A stretch of 64,000 nucleotides of DNA from Sporosarcina oncorhynchi (GCF_033304615.1 NZ_CP129118.1:3034001-3098000); one strand, 5' to 3'. Counted from the stretch's first letter, positions 36,212 through 46,739 are shown. Notes: generated from the sequence alone by a model not told the origin. Numbers and translations: made by a program.

Positions 36212-37594
36212 TTACTTTCCGATCATTTTCGAAGGGTCGACGTATTCATCGAATTGCGCTTCTGTTAATAAACCCGTTTTCAATGCTGCTTCTTTTAATG
36301 TTGTGCCTTCTTTGTGTGCAGCTTTTGCAATTTTCGCCGCATTTTCATAGCCGATATGAGGATTCAATGCCGTGACAAGCATTAGCGAATTTTTCACTTT
36401 GTTATCGATTTCCTCGCGGTTTGGTTCAAAGCCGACTGCACAATTATCGTTGAAGCTGATCATGCCTTCTGCAAGCAATTTCGCACTCTGCAGGAAGTTA
36501 TAGATGATGACCGGTTTAAATACATTCAGTTCAAAGTTCCCTTGGCTTGCAGAGAATCCGATTGTCGCGTCATTCCCCATTACTTGGGCAACAACCATCG
36601 TCAGTGCTTCACTTTGCGTAGGATTTACCTTACCTGGCATAATTGAGCTGCCGGGTTCGTTTTCAGGAATCGTGATTTCACCAATCCCTGAACGCGGGCC
36701 GCTCGCTAACCATCTAACATCGTTCGCGATTTTCATCAAATCTGCCGCTAACGCTTTCATCGCTCCATGTGTATAGACGACTTCATCATAGCTTGTGAGT
36801 GCGTGGAATTTATTGTCGGCGGATGTGAATGCAATCCCTACAGACTTGGAGATTTCTTCGGCCACTTTTTCTCCGAATCCTTTAGGCGCGTTTAGGCCTG
36901 TTCCAACTGCTGTGCCACCAATGGCTAGTTCTTTCATTGATTGGACGCTGTCGTTCAGCATCTTTTCTGTTTTCTCAAGCATGCGGTGCCAGCCACTAAT
37001 TTCTTGACCAAGTGTCAGTGGTGTTGCATCTTGCAAATGCGTACGGCCGATTTTGATAATGTCCATAAATGCTTCGGATTTATTGCCAAGTGTTTCTTTT
37101 AGTTTTTGAAGTGCTGGCAATAGTTCGCGTTCCACAGCGATTACGCCTGAGACGTGTAAAGCCGTTGGGAATGTATCGTTTGAACTTTGTGATTTGTTGA
37201 CATCATCGTTCGGGTGCAAACGTTCTTCCTCGCCCCATTCTTCTAGAAGCTGGTTACCGCGGTTTGCAAGTACTTCATTCATATTCATGTTCGATTGTGT
37301 ACCGCTGCCCGTTTGCCAAACGACAAGTGGGAATTGGTCATCCCATTTGCCTTCAAGCACTTCATCAGCAGCTGCCGAGATTGCTTTCATCTTTACTTCA
37401 GATAAGTTTCCGAATGAGTGGCTCGCGATAGCGGCCGACTTTTTCAAATGAGCAAATGCTTGAATAACGCCGAGGGGAATGTGTTCTCCACCGATTTTAA
37501 AGTTCTGCTTACTCCGCTGTGTTTGTGCACCCCATAATTTATCCGCTGGGACTTTAATTTCTCCAAATGTGTCATGCTCGATACGATAGTCCAT
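36212..37594 (-). CDS. fumC: Fumarate hydratase class II
   Basis: A 460-residue homotetrameric TCA-cycle enzyme interconverting fumarate and malate. The family signature [11 protein letters not shown], the substrate site [11 protein letters not shown] and GTGLNAP are present. [19 protein letters not shown] matches the CitG start, so the second of two ATGs (37594) is used. It is normal in length and monocistronic or read through toward the PCYCGC gene. Confidence 0.96.
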   Translation of the reverse strand: MDYRIEHDTFGEIKVPADKLWGAQTQRSKQNFKIGGEHIPLGVIQAFAHLKKSAAIASHSFGNLSEVKMKAISAAADEVLEGKWDDQFPLVVWQTGSGTQSNMNMNEVLANRGNQLLEEWGEEERLHPNDDVNKSQSSNDTFPTALHVSGVIAVERELLPALQKLKETLGNKSEAFMDIIKIGRTHLQDATPLTLGQEISGWHRMLEKTEKMLNDSVQSMKELAIGGTAVGTGLNAPKGFGEKVAEEISKSVGIAFTSADNKFHALTSYDEVVYTHGAMKALAADLMKIANDVRWLASGPRSGIGEITIPENEPGSSIMPGKVNPTQSEALTMVVAQVMGNDATIGFSASQGNFELNVFKPVIIYNFLQSAKLLAEGMISFNDNCAVGFEPNREEIDNKVKNSLMLVTALNPHIGYENAAKIAKAAHKEGTTLKEAALKTGLLTEAQFDEYVDPSKMIGK

Positions 37595-37698
37595 CATTTC
37601 TCCGCCTTTCTTAATCGAAATAAAAGAAAACTCCTGCTTCTATCATGCACCTTTTTGAGATTGAAATAAAATAAAATGACCCGGTTTCCCGAGTCTGT

Positions 37699-38625
37699 TC
37701 AATCAAACTTATTTTCTTGTAGGCATTTGATAAAATTATCCACTGCTGCAGGATGAAATTGTGTGCCTTTCCCCTTTTTCAACTCATAGATTGCTTCTTC
37801 AGGCGACATGGCTTCCTTGTACACTCGTTCCGTCGTCATAGCATCATAGGCATCGACAACTGACACGATTGCTGCTTCAATCGAAATTTCATCGCCTTTT
37901 AAACCAAAGGGATAGCCTTTTCCATCGTATCGTTCGTGATGCTGTTCGATGATGAAAGCAACATCTTCTAACCATTCGATTTTATGCGCCCGTAAAATAT
38001 CCGCACCTTTAATCGAATGCGTCTTCATAATTGTCCATTCCTCAGGTGTGAGTTTGCCGGGTTTATTCAAAATTTCAAGCGGGATTGCGAGTTTGCCGAT
38101 ATCATGTAAATAGGCGCCCCAACGGAGCAGTTTCAAATTTTCGCTAGGCTGATTGAACTTTTTCCATACTTCAATGGCGTATTTACGGATTCGATCGCAA
38201 TGGTGGTACGTATACCCATCGACGCGTGCGACTGCTTCCATTTCTTCTTGCAGAGATTGCATTTCAAAAAAATTGCGCTCATAGAAACAGGCATCCATAT
38301 TCAACAGTACTTTCGCATCTGTTATTGCGTAAAAAGTGATGAGCTTATTGTATATGGATGCATCGATCGTCTCTCCGACTTTCAAAGCCCATCTTTGGTT
38401 ATCATACTCGATTTCAACTTTGCCATCGAGTATCGTATACAGTTCGGATTTGCTGTGACTTATGTTATATTGCGCACAAAAAGATCCTTCTTTATTCAGA
38501 TTAAAGTGTGCTTCAGCCAACCCACCTTTTCTTCCTAACAAAGTGATTGTGCCTGAGGTCAATTGTAAAATCGGATGATTTCCTTCTATGATTGTGCTTG
38601 TGTTGTGTAAAATTGTAGGTCCCAT
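37699..38625 (-). CDS. HD-GYP phosphodiesterase with N-terminal cupin-like sensor
   Basis: The 308-residue protein has an N-terminal domain (about 1-110) with beta-rich cupin-like sequence (SELYTILDGKVEIEY, ALKVGETIDAS). It is joined to an HD-GYP domain with YLHDIGKLAIP, THSIKGADIL, HHERYDGKGYP and DAYDAMTT. All metal-binding His/Asp and the GYP loop are intact, so c-di-GMP hydrolysis is plausible. The cupin part may sense a small ligand (inference). No diguanylate cyclase lies nearby. Confidence 0.87.
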   Translation of the reverse strand: MGPTILHNTSTIIEGNHPILQLTSGTITLLGRKGGLAEAHFNLNKEGSFCAQYNISHSKSELYTILDGKVEIEYDNQRWALKVGETIDASIYNKLITFYAITDAKVLLNMDACFYERNFFEMQSLQEEMEAVARVDGYTYHHCDRIRKYAIEVWKKFNQPSENLKLLRWGAYLHDIGKLAIPLEILNKPGKLTPEEWTIMKTHSIKGADILRAHKIEWLEDVAFIIEQHHERYDGKGYPFGLKGDEISIEAAIVSVVDAYDAMTTERVYKEAMSPEEAIYELKKGKGTQFHPAAVDNFIKCLQENKFD

Positions 38626-38737
38626 AGATATCCTCCGTCAGCCAAATTGCGACTGAATTCTCCGTTTTTTTTAAGTATAACTGAAATCGGAGTAGATCTC
38701 TACCTATTTTTAGAATTAACAGAATAATAAATCCATC

Positions 38738-40009
38738 TTATAATTCTTGCCTTAACGCCTGAATAACATCGATTTTCGTCGCTTTACGGGCAGGACGCCA
38801 TCCTGAAATCATGGCGACTGATAGACTGATTGCTGATGCGATAATGACGAGCTGCCATGGGATTACAGAGAATGTGACGTTCAAATCACCAAGTTCCTCT
38901 TCGCCGAGTGCTGCGGTTACGATAATCGGCAATACAAGATTGGCGATAAAACTGACACCGTAGGAAATGACAACCGCTATTATTGTCCCGATAATTCCAA
39001 TCCATGCACTTTCCATTAAAAATAGTCGTTGAATTAATTTCGGGCTCGCTCCTAATGCCTTCATGACACCGATTTCTCGTGTCCTTTCCGTTACAGCCAT
39101 TGTCATCGTGTTGAAAATGCCGATAGATGCGATCAAAATCGCAATTGTCCCGACGAAGACAAGCCCCGCCTTGAATGCCAGGAAGAAGACGTCCATCTGT
39201 TCAAGTTGGTCCGCGATGGAATAGACTGAGTACCCTTCATTTTTCAATGCTTTGCTAACGGTTGTCACGTTTTCCAGTTTGTCCGCGTATACATTGACGT
39301 TTCCGTAGAACAATTGACTGTTCTCTTCATCCACATATGATTCGAATATCGGATTTAATGCTGATATTATTGATGCATCTGCATACATATTGAAGTCTTG
39401 GAGCCAATCTTTTGCAGGTTCTTTTGCAATCCCGACGATGGTAAATGTCGTTTCTTCAGGAAACATGTCTGGTTCCTCATACAGCCCCATTTTGTACGTG
39501 AGCTGTTTTCCAATCAATGAACCTTTATAGTTCGTAAGTTCATCTTCAGTTTCTTTTGCATTTTGAATAAACAATATTTCCGCAAAATCACTTCCGACCA
39601 CTACTTCACTGGAGTTTTCAGGTAATCTACCTTCTTTCAATTCGAACCCGACCTTCTTTTCTTCATCGAATTCCGTAACGATTAAACTATTTTCTCCCGT
39701 AAATTCGTCCAATGTTGTTTCCTGTTGGATACTAACAGACTGTCGGTAAACGACCGCTTTCACATGTTCACGTTTTTTCAGTTCTTCCACATGTTTTTGG
39801 TCCATTTCTTCGCCATACACTTCGATCTGGTTGACCATACGGTTATCGAGAATTTCACTGCGCATCGTATCGTGAATACCGAATCCAACTGATGCGAGGA
39901 CGATTAAAAAAGCAGTTCCCATTGTCGCGGCCAGAATTGTCATGAACACACGAAGTTTGTTCTTTTTAATATGTTGCGTTACAAAATCGAGTTGATCTTT
40001 AAATTGCAT
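38738..40009 (-). CDS. ytrF: YtrF-like FtsX/MacB-type ABC permease
   Basis: A 423-residue permease of the FtsX/MacB type. There is one N-terminal helix, a large extracytoplasmic region (about 50-265) and three C-terminal helices, with TMAVTERTREIGVMKALGASPKL as its cytoplasmic coupling loop (seen as TERTREIGVMKALGAS). It partners the YtrE-like ATPase and overlaps its end by 11 nt. Such pairs often do mechanotransmission or antibiotic-response work rather than transport. Confidence 0.88.
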   Translation of the reverse strand: MQFKDQLDFVTQHIKKNKLRVFMTILAATMGTAFLIVLASVGFGIHDTMRSEILDNRMVNQIEVYGEEMDQKHVEELKKREHVKAVVYRQSVSIQQETTLDEFTGENSLIVTEFDEEKKVGFELKEGRLPENSSEVVVGSDFAEILFIQNAKETEDELTNYKGSLIGKQLTYKMGLYEEPDMFPEETTFTIVGIAKEPAKDWLQDFNMYADASIISALNPIFESYVDEENSQLFYGNVNVYADKLENVTTVSKALKNEGYSVYSIADQLEQMDVFFLAFKAGLVFVGTIAILIASIGIFNTMTMAVTERTREIGVMKALGASPKLIQRLFLMESAWIGIIGTIIAVVISYGVSFIANLVLPIIVTAALGEEELGDLNVTFSVIPWQLVIIASAISLSVAMISGWRPARKATKIDVIQALRQEL

Positions 40010-40697
40010 GATACGCACCTCTTTCGGTTAGTTCACCATCATGCATACGATAAATACGATCCGCCGTCTCCGCTACAGTATCGTCATGCGTAATGATAAT
40101 GAATGTAATCCCGCGTGTTTGATTAAGAGATTGGATGAGCAACAGAATATCCTGTTCCGTTTCAGAATCAAGACTACCCGTAGGCTCGTCCGCGAAAATA
40201 ATGGGTGGATCTGTAACAAGCGCCCTTGCGATGCTGACCCGTTGTTGCTGGCCGCCTGACAATTCATTTGGATAATGATTTTGAACATCCGTCAGACCTA
40301 CGTGTTGAAGCAGATCCGTCACCTTTTTCCTGCGAACATGCTTGTTTTCACCTTTTAGTTTCAATGGCAATTCGATATTTTCAAAAGCCGTCAAACCCGG
40401 CATGAGCTGGAAATTCTGAAAGATGAATCCGAAGTGCGTCAGACGAAATTGCGAGCTTTCCACTTCATTAAAGTTAGACGTCTTTACATTACCGATTTGA
40501 ATCGTGCCAGTGTCTGGTTTCAAAAAGCCCGCCATAATATGCAATAACGTTGATTTCCCAGATCCACTGCGACCGACAATCGAGACAATTTCCCCTTCCT
40601 CAACCGAAAAAGATAGCCCTTTGAGTACCGGTACCTCCTTCTCTTTGCCTTTCTTTCCTATTTTGAATGCATGCGATAATTCCTGAACTTGTATCAT
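39999..40697 (-). CDS. ytrE: YtrE-like ABC transporter ATPase
   Basis: A 232-residue LolD/MacB-type ATPase with Walker [10 protein letters not shown], signature LSGGQQQR, Walker [13 protein letters not shown] and the H-loop THDD. The opening [19 protein letters not shown] is very close to B. subtilis YtrE. There it belongs to a cell-wall-antibiotic-responsive operon under YtrA; no GntR-type regulator is seen here. Array D occupies the region upstream. Confidence 0.9.
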   Translation of the reverse strand: MIQVQELSHAFKIGKKGKEKEVPVLKGLSFSVEEGEIVSIVGRSGSGKSTLLHIMAGFLKPDTGTIQIGNVKTSNFNEVESSQFRLTHFGFIFQNFQLMPGLTAFENIELPLKLKGENKHVRRKKVTDLLQHVGLTDVQNHYPNELSGGQQQRVSIARALVTDPPIIFADEPTGSLDSETEQDILLLIQSLNQTRGITFIIITHDDTVAETADRIYRMHDGELTERGAYHAI

Positions 40698-40816
40698 ACG
40701 TTCCCCTCCAACTTAGTCACTCGCTCCAGTCTACTCGCCGAATCTTAAGAGGTAGTAAGGGAAAATATGAAGATATTCTTAAGATGCAATGAAAGAAGGT
40801 GGATTGGTGTGAGAGG

Positions 40817-41131
40817 TTGAGTGGTTTCCAAGACAACTTGAGCGGTTTTCGTAGGAGGTTGAGCGGATTGCACGCTAACTTGAGCGGTTCTTGTAGGAGG
40901 TTGAGCGGTTTCCAAGACAACTTGAGCGGATCTTGTAGGAGGTTGAGCGGATTACAAGCTAACTTGAGCGGTTCTTATAGGAAGTTGAGCGGTTTCCAAG
41001 ACAACTTGAGCGGTTCTCGTAGGAGGTTGAGCGGATTGCACGCTAACTTGAGCGGTTCTTGTAGGAGGTTGAGCGGATTACAAGCTAACTTGAGCGGTTC
41101 TCCCGGGAGGTTGAGCGGATTCAATTACTCG
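40817..41131 (+). repeat. 21-bp tandem array D (core TTGAGCGG), 15 units
   Basis: TTGAGCGG (TTGAGTGG in the first) recurs from 40817 to 41111, fifteen times at exactly 21 bp with no indel. Alternating spacers give 42- and 84-bp order. It stands between the flotillin-fusion terminator and ytrE, both on the minus strand. The remaining gap (40698-40816, 41132-41247) shows nothing else. Confidence 0.94.
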
Positions 41132-41247
41132 GGCGCGGTAGGCAGTATTTAGCCATACTATACCCTCTCGCGCCTAATGGTCTTTGACAAATTAAGGTTC
41201 TACTATACATCCACTTCCCTATTGCCTCATACACCCATACGAAAAGA

Positions 41248-41280
41248 CAAAAACACCCGGCCGCCAAAATGGACCGGGTG
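41248..41280 (-). terminator. Terminator of the flotillin-fusion gene
   Basis: On the minus strand CACCCGG pairs with CCGGGTG over a 13-nt loop and is followed by TTTTTG. Confidence 0.85.
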
Positions 41281-41294
41281 TGAAATTCAGTTAT

Positions 41295-43229
41295 TTACTC
41301 TTCGTCTTCTTCCTGCTTCGATTCAATCGCAGTCGGTTTTTGTGCGCGAGGTGCTTCTGACTGGTTGTCGAAACTTTGGCCGAAGTTGTTTTTGCCGACA
41401 AAGCTTTCCATCATTTCTTTCACGTCAATGCCAGAAGATGCTTTCAACGTTTCCTGCAAAGTGGACATCAAGTTTGTTGCATACGAAGTCACTTTATTGG
41501 CTCCGCCGCCTTCACCGCTACCTGTGTCAACAACTGTAATTTTGTCGATGTTGGACAGTGGGCTTGCGATTTCCTTCGCATATTCAGGAATCATGCGAAC
41601 GATCATATCAAGGACAGCTGCCTGGCCGTAATATTCGAATGCTTCTGCAATTTTACGTTTTGCTTCAGCTTCTGCAAGACCTTTCAAACGGATAACATCA
41701 GCTTCTGATTCACCTTGCGCACGTTGTGAATCAGCTCTCGCCGTACCGTCAAGACGGATTTTCTCAGCCTCAGCAGCAGCACGTGCTTCGATACGGTATT
41801 TCTCTGCTTCCGCTTCAGCCATTTGACGGGACTTGTCAGCAGCTGCATTTTGCTCGATTGCGTACCGGTCAGCATCGGCTTTCTTCTTAACTTCGGAATC
41901 ATACTGCTTCTCACGGCGCAGAATCTCTTTCTCTTCCAATTCAATTTGCTTTTGACGCTCGATAATTTTAACTTGCATCTCTTGCTCCGTGACTTCCTGT
42001 TTCGCACGGGCAGATTCTAATTCATACGCCTGGTCCGCGCGCGCTTTTGCAACGTCTTGCTCGCGACGGTAATCCGCCACTTTCAACTGATTCTCTTTTT
42101 CTGCTTCCGCGATTTCAGTCGCACGCTCGATTTCAGCCTTCTGTGCTTCCTTCGATGCTTCGGCGTTCTTGATGCGTGTTTCTTTTTCTGCTTCCGCAGT
42201 CGCAATGTCTGCATCTCGTTTCACTTGCGCGATACGTGGTTTACCTAGTGAGTCCAAGTAACCGTTCTTATCACGGACATCTTTAATCGTGAATGAAACG
42301 ATAATCAATCCCATTTTTGCAAGATCCTGCGAAGCGACACGTTGCACTTCCTGAGAGAACTTATCACGGTTCTTATAAATCTCTTCCACTGTCATGGAAC
42401 CAAGGATGGAGCGCAGATGGCCTTCCAGTACTTCTTTCGCTTCATTTTCGCGGTCGGCTTTCGATTTACCTAAAAACTGCTCCGCTGCTGTCGCGATTTC
42501 AGGAATTGATCCTCCAATCTTAATGATTGCAGTTCCGTCGGCCATAACTGGAACGCCCTGTTCTGTATAGACTTCCGGTGTTGTCACTTCCAATTTACTT
42601 GAAAGCAAGCTCAATGGCTGTGCTTGTTGGAATACTGGGAATACGAATGTACCACCACCACGGATGATTTTGACGCGATTGCCCGAGTCATCCGTATGTA
42701 CGTTTTTACTTCCTAAATAACTGCCTGTTACAATAAGTGCTTCATCGGGACCAACTGTCTTATACTTCGAAACGTAAACGATCTCTTGGTTTTCGTAACC
42801 TGCTGCTCTTTTCGATATGATCCCGTTCACCGTGGAGATAACGATTTCGCCAAATCCGTCTGCCGGTATTGGAACAATCACTTTACCTACTTGCCCTGCA
42901 AGCGATTCGTCCGTATACGCGAGCGACACTTCCGCAGACTTCAATGGAAGGAGTACGAAGAAATAAAGAAGGAAGTCCAATCCGACCGCAATGACGATGG
43001 CTAAGATAATGATCAGTGTATGACTTAAATCAGTCGTCAACTCCATGATGTACCCGACAGCTGAAGTAAATGTGATGAAAGCTAAGATGACCGCTGGATC
43101 GAGTATCGGACTTGCTTCCCCAATCCCTTCCGCAATATCACTGAAAAACAAATACAGAACCGTCGCCAGACCTGAGATGACCAACACCGTCAAATAAACA
43201 TTGAGGACCGGCATTCCGAACAATTCCAT
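41295..43229 (-). CDS. NfeD (YuaF-like) / flotillin (YuaG-like) fusion protein
   Basis: A 644-residue membrane protein. Residues about 1-148 look like YuaF/NfeD: three helices, then an OB-fold start (AEVSLAYTDESLAGQVGKV). From about residue 155 (KYKTVGPDEALIVTGSYLG) it is flotillin YuaG/FloT, with the SPFH domain, a long EA-rich coiled coil and the conserved DKITVVDTGSGEGG tail. In B. subtilis these are two adjacent genes. The last OB-fold strands of YuaF and the YuaG membrane helix are missing at the joint. It likely organises membrane microdomains, with the NfeD helices as anchor. Confidence 0.85.
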   Translation of the reverse strand: MELFGMPVLNVYLTVLVISGLATVLYLFFSDIAEGIGEASPILDPAVILAFITFTSAVGYIMELTTDLSHTLIIILAIVIAVGLDFLLYFFVLLPLKSAEVSLAYTDESLAGQVGKVIVPIPADGFGEIVISTVNGIISKRAAGYENQEIVYVSKYKTVGPDEALIVTGSYLGSKNVHTDDSGNRVKIIRGGGTFVFPVFQQAQPLSLLSSKLEVTTPEVYTEQGVPVMADGTAIIKIGGSIPEIATAAEQFLGKSKADRENEAKEVLEGHLRSILGSMTVEEIYKNRDKFSQEVQRVASQDLAKMGLIIVSFTIKDVRDKNGYLDSLGKPRIAQVKRDADIATAEAEKETRIKNAEASKEAQKAEIERATEIAEAEKENQLKVADYRREQDVAKARADQAYELESARAKQEVTEQEMQVKIIERQKQIELEEKEILRREKQYDSEVKKKADADRYAIEQNAAADKSRQMAEAEAEKYRIEARAAAEAEKIRLDGTARADSQRAQGESEADVIRLKGLAEAEAKRKIAEAFEYYGQAAVLDMIVRMIPEYAKEIASPLSNIDKITVVDTGSGEGGGANKVTSYATNLMSTLQETLKASSGIDVKEMMESFVGKNNFGQSFDNQSEAPRAQKPTAIESKQEEDEE

Positions 43230-43394
43230 CTTCTCACCTCTCCTTCCCTTACGTTATTGTCAAAACTTCTATAGTAAAAAGCTAATAAATCCTTATAGAT
43301 TATGGGTTTCAATAAAAAAAACTTGCCACCCTCCTAAATTCTACGGATAATTGAGGTTACCAGACACCCAACATCCAGAATAGGAAGTGACAAG

Positions 43395-44829
43395 TTGTAC
43401 CCTCAATTATTAGCTTATTTACTTCAATATATCAAGTACCAGCACACAATTATTATTACGTTACTTACGGTAGTGCTTGGAAAGGCCGTCGGGAGTGTGC
43501 GGCCGATGAGCCTGTAGACAAGCCTTATCGAAAACTTCAGATTGATGAGCTTCCCGTTCTGGAGAAACTCGAGAAGCTGTCCTTTCAGGACTTATTGGAT
43601 GATTATTTTAAAGCCCATGGGAAGTCTCTAAAACCCGTCCAGCGACGAAAGAATGCCAAATCGAGCGTTCCTGAAAAGCTGTGCTGTCCGCGGTGTAGTG
43701 CTCCATCCAGCTACCTGTATGCGAACAACGGAGACAAAGGGCAATTCCAATGTAAAGTCTGCGGATGCCTCTTTAATAAACAAAGCCGGTATCTGAAGGA
43801 AGCCATCCTCAAATGTCCCCACTGCTTAAAAACACTTGAAAAAGTAAAAGAACGAAAGGACTTCGACGTTTTCAAATGTAAGAACAATGACTGTTCCTAT
43901 TACCAAAAGAAGTTGCGCCCAAATGACACAAGCAGAAAAGAAACGATTCAAGGAAGATCCCCAGGCCTTCAAAGTTCGGTATATTTACCGTCAGTTTCAA
44001 TTCGATTTCAAACCGATGGCAGATGCGTCCCCGGTTCAACCTAAGGTGGATCTCTCCAGGATCTATGTGTCTTCACACAACACTCGGGCTCATTCTTACG
44101 TACCACGTAAACTATGGCATCTCCGCACGGAAGACCGCAGCGCTGATGAGAGACGTTCATAACGTGCATATTTCTCATCAAAGTGTGCTGAACTACATGA
44201 ACAGTGTTGCGTTGACGGTGAAGCCTTTTGTGGATAATTTCCGTACGAGTTGTCTGATCAGTTCTGTGGGGATGAAACCTACATCCGTGTAAACGGGCGC
44301 TGGCATTACATCTTCTTCTTTTTCGATGCCGCTAAGAAGGTCATCCTGTCCTATCGGACTTCACCGAATCGGACACCTTTCAGCGATTCGCGCCCTGGAT
44401 GATATGTTCAGGAAGATGAAGACCATTCCAGAGAACTTGAACATCGTGGTGGACGGAAACCCTATCTACCTGTTGGCCCAACAATTCTTTGCGCAACACG
44501 ATATCCATTTTGATGTGACACGTGTAATCGGGCTGACAAACGAAGACCCTGTGTCAACTGAATATCGTCCATTGAAGCAAATCATCGAGCGTTTGAACCG
44601 GACATTTAAAGGGAACTACCGCGCCACCCATGGCTTTGGTTCCGAAGATGGATCGGTTTCTCACGTGACGCTGTTTGTCGCGTACTTCAACTTTCTCCGT
44701 CCTCATTCATCCTTGGAAGGCCGGGTACCTGTGATTGTCCCAGAATTGAAGGAAATGCCTCACATGCCCGCTCGATGGACGAAACTGATTGAACTATCGC
44801 AACAGTGGCTGACCGAGAATGCCAGCTGA
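43395..44829 (+). pseudogene. Decayed IS transposase (zinc-ribbon plus DDE, IS6/IS240-like core)
   Basis: A transposase reading frame is spread over several frames. It begins YPQLLAYLLQYIKYQ (TTG 43395). It continues through a two-zinc-ribbon region (LCCPRCSAPSS, KVCGCLF, LKCPHC), a GISARKTAALM helix-turn-helix-like part and a DDE core (GDETYIRVNG, VVDGNP, IIERLNRTFKG). At least five apparent frameshifts occur, near 43490, 43920, 44070, 44240 and 44380. The three catalytic acids are still visible, so loss of function is through frameshift. Family assignment is tentative. Confidence 0.85.
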
Positions 44830-45298
44830 CTTTTTGTTTAGCTGAGCTTTTGGGAACATCGTGAATCGAGCAATCGGCGAAGCGAACTCTTGACAAACCG
44901 AACGGAGAAAAAGGTTAAAATTGGTTAAAGTCAAGGGCTATTTGTCATGTCTTCTTTTTGTCCCCCTTCGCCCTTGGTGCACACTACGCAACCTTTTTCG
45001 ACTGTTTGTCAAGAGCGATTGCGGTACATGGCCGACGACTTACTGTAGTGCGAGTCGCGAATTTGAGTTTCATAGAAATTTTGACACTACCTCCCTTACA
45101 TGAATTCTACTATATATACGGTTGAGTTTGCAGTAAGTTTCAAAAACTTCAAAATAAATGACTGAAATTTGTTTTTAATCCTCCTTCATCAACACATTAA
45201 ATTTCACGCACAAGAATCCTTAAAACTATACTTATTCCGACAAATATTTGCTATGATAGGACTACTGAAAATTCCCGGAAACGGATGGAGGTCCAAAG
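44830..45298. other. Gene-free region with a 26-bp imperfect inverted repeat
   Basis: CTCTTGACAAA (44887-44897) and TTTGTCAAGAG (45005-45015) are inverted, with AAAAAGGTT/AACCTTTTT copies just inside. The unit of about 129 bp looks like a miniature inverted-repeat element or the remains of an IS end. From 45016 to 45298 there is AT-rich sequence with a TATGAT (probable -10 of the ykaA remnant) and GGAGG before 45299; nothing else is seen. Confidence 0.55.
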
Positions 45299-45865
45299 AT
45301 GTTTAGTCCACGAAAAACCGATCCATTTTTCACAGCTCTTTTGGCGATTGCAGAACACGTACAAGCAGCCGTGCATTATGCAGATGACTATAAAGTGACG
45401 TCTGTAGCTGATTTAAAAGAAGTAAGCATTCGTCTTAAAAAATATGAAACAGACGGCGACGATATGATTCACGAGCTCATCACAAAGCTAAACACGTCAT
45501 TCATGACGCCGATTGAACGAGAAGATATTTTGCAACTCGCGATCAAAATGGATGATATCCTTGACGGGATTGAGCATTTTGCGGCCAATCTTGAAATGTT
45601 CTCCCTTACAGACATCGATGAATATATCCAGAAGTTCATGGAGAACATCAGAAAAAGCACGGACGAAATCGTCAAAGCCATGCAACTACTGGCAAGAAAA
45701 AAACTTGTGCAGATGCGTGAACATGCCGTCCTAATCAAAGAGTATGAACGGATTTGCGATGAAGTACTTCGTACATCTAAAAAGACATCGTTGACCCTTT
45801 CGCTTTGGAAAACGGATCTCTTCTCATCCTGGCAGCACTTATTTCCGCAATCGCTTGGAACTTAA
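45299..45865 (+). pseudogene. ykaA: Truncated DUF47 (YkaA, PhoU-like) gene
   Basis: Residues 1-160 are a good DUF47/PhoU-like helical protein (IAEHVQAAVHYADDYK, ERICDEVLRTS) with a normal start behind GGAGG. Just after RTS (about 45779) the sequence jumps into the middle of the pit gene in another frame, adding 28 unrelated residues. About 45 residues of the usual C-terminus are gone. YkaA normally acts with the phosphate carrier Pit; here both are damaged by one deletion. Confidence 0.85.
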
Positions 45866-46575
45866 TCACTTGGTATTTTGGGATTCCGTCCAGTTCGTCA
45901 CATGCGCTAATCGGTTCAATTGCAGGCGCTGCCATTTCTGCCGCCGGATTCGGAATTTTGAACTACAGCGGATTCATCAAAATCATGCAAGCCCTCCTCA
46001 TTTCGCCATTCATCGCGATTGCCGGAGGATTTCTCATGATGTCGCTGTTTAAAGTTCTCCTCAAGAATCGTAATCTATTCAAAGCGAATAAACGCATTCG
46101 CATCTTGCAAATCGGTACCGCTGCCCTGCAATCATTCACACACGGTACGAATGACGCTCAAAAAGCGATGGGGATTATTACGATGGCGTTGATCGCCGCC
46201 GAGTTACAGACCGGCGACGACATCCAACTATGGGTGCGTATTGCTGCAGCAACGGCAATGGGACTCGGAACTTCGATCGGTGGTTATAAGATTATCAAAA
46301 CCGTCGGTGGTAAAATCATGAAAATCCGCCCTGTCAATGGAGCTGCCGCCGATTTAAGTTCAGCGATGATTATCTTCGGTGCAACACTAATCCACCTTCC
46401 AGTCAGTACAACACATGTCATTTCGTCCGCTATCATGGGTGTTGGTTCAGCACAACGTGTAAAAGGCGTCAAATGGGGTGTCGCTAAAAAGATTGTTCTG
46501 ACATGGATTATTACGATGCCGATTTCAGCTGCTTTCGCCGCCATTGTTTATCAATTGTTGAACTTATTCCTCTAA
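45785..46575 (+). pseudogene. pit: 5'-truncated low-affinity phosphate transporter gene
   Basis: From DIVDPFALENGSLLIL onward the sequence is a PiT-family carrier, including the second signature HGTNDAQKAMGI. The usual first ~70 residues, with the first GFHDTANAIA-type signature and about two helices, are missing. No ribosome site or true start precedes it; a TTG at 45805 is the only nearby candidate. The frame is otherwise open to a normal C-terminus, so the deletion looks recent. Function is probably lost. Confidence 0.85.
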
Positions 46576-46590
46576 TTGAAATCCTTTTTC

Positions 46591-46731
46591 TTGCATTGTA
46601 ATATTACTTCTGTTATGATAAAGGAGAATTATTTTTGTTCGACATGCATGATGGTCTCGATTTAATGCTAGACCGCTTCAAGACTTGAGCAAGGATAGTA
46701 ACATTGTGTGGAACACATCCACACTAGGAGG
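46591..46731 (+). promoter_or_regulatory. Cold-shock promoter and structured leader of csp gene 1
   Basis: -35 TTGCAT (46591-46596), 17 bp, extended -10 TGTTATGAT (46611-46619). A cold-box ATTATTTTTGTTC (46628-46640), as in B. subtilis csp mRNAs, stands at the 5' end of the mRNA. Then follow AGCAAGGATAGTAACATT, a hairpin GTGTGG/CCACAC (46706-46724), and AGGAGG. The second csp gene at 59 kb has the same elements. Confidence 0.8.
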
Positions 46732-46739
46732 AAATAAAC

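Noticed and set aside
25121..41131. CRISPR array
   Set aside because: Repeats are short (8-11 bp conserved) with short similar spacers and no cas genes; the period of 21 bp is too small.
40799..41152. Open frame of 117 residues with LSGF-type heptads across array D (and similar frames in arrays A, B, C)
   Set aside because: A 21-bp period keeps any frame open; there is no ribosome site, the spacer residues drift freely, and the frame exists on either strand depending on the array.
43230..43395. Possible sigma-W promoter for the flotillin gene (TGAAAC at 43311-43306)
   Set aside because: No CGTA -10 at the right distance; the site lies at the edge of the IS remnant.
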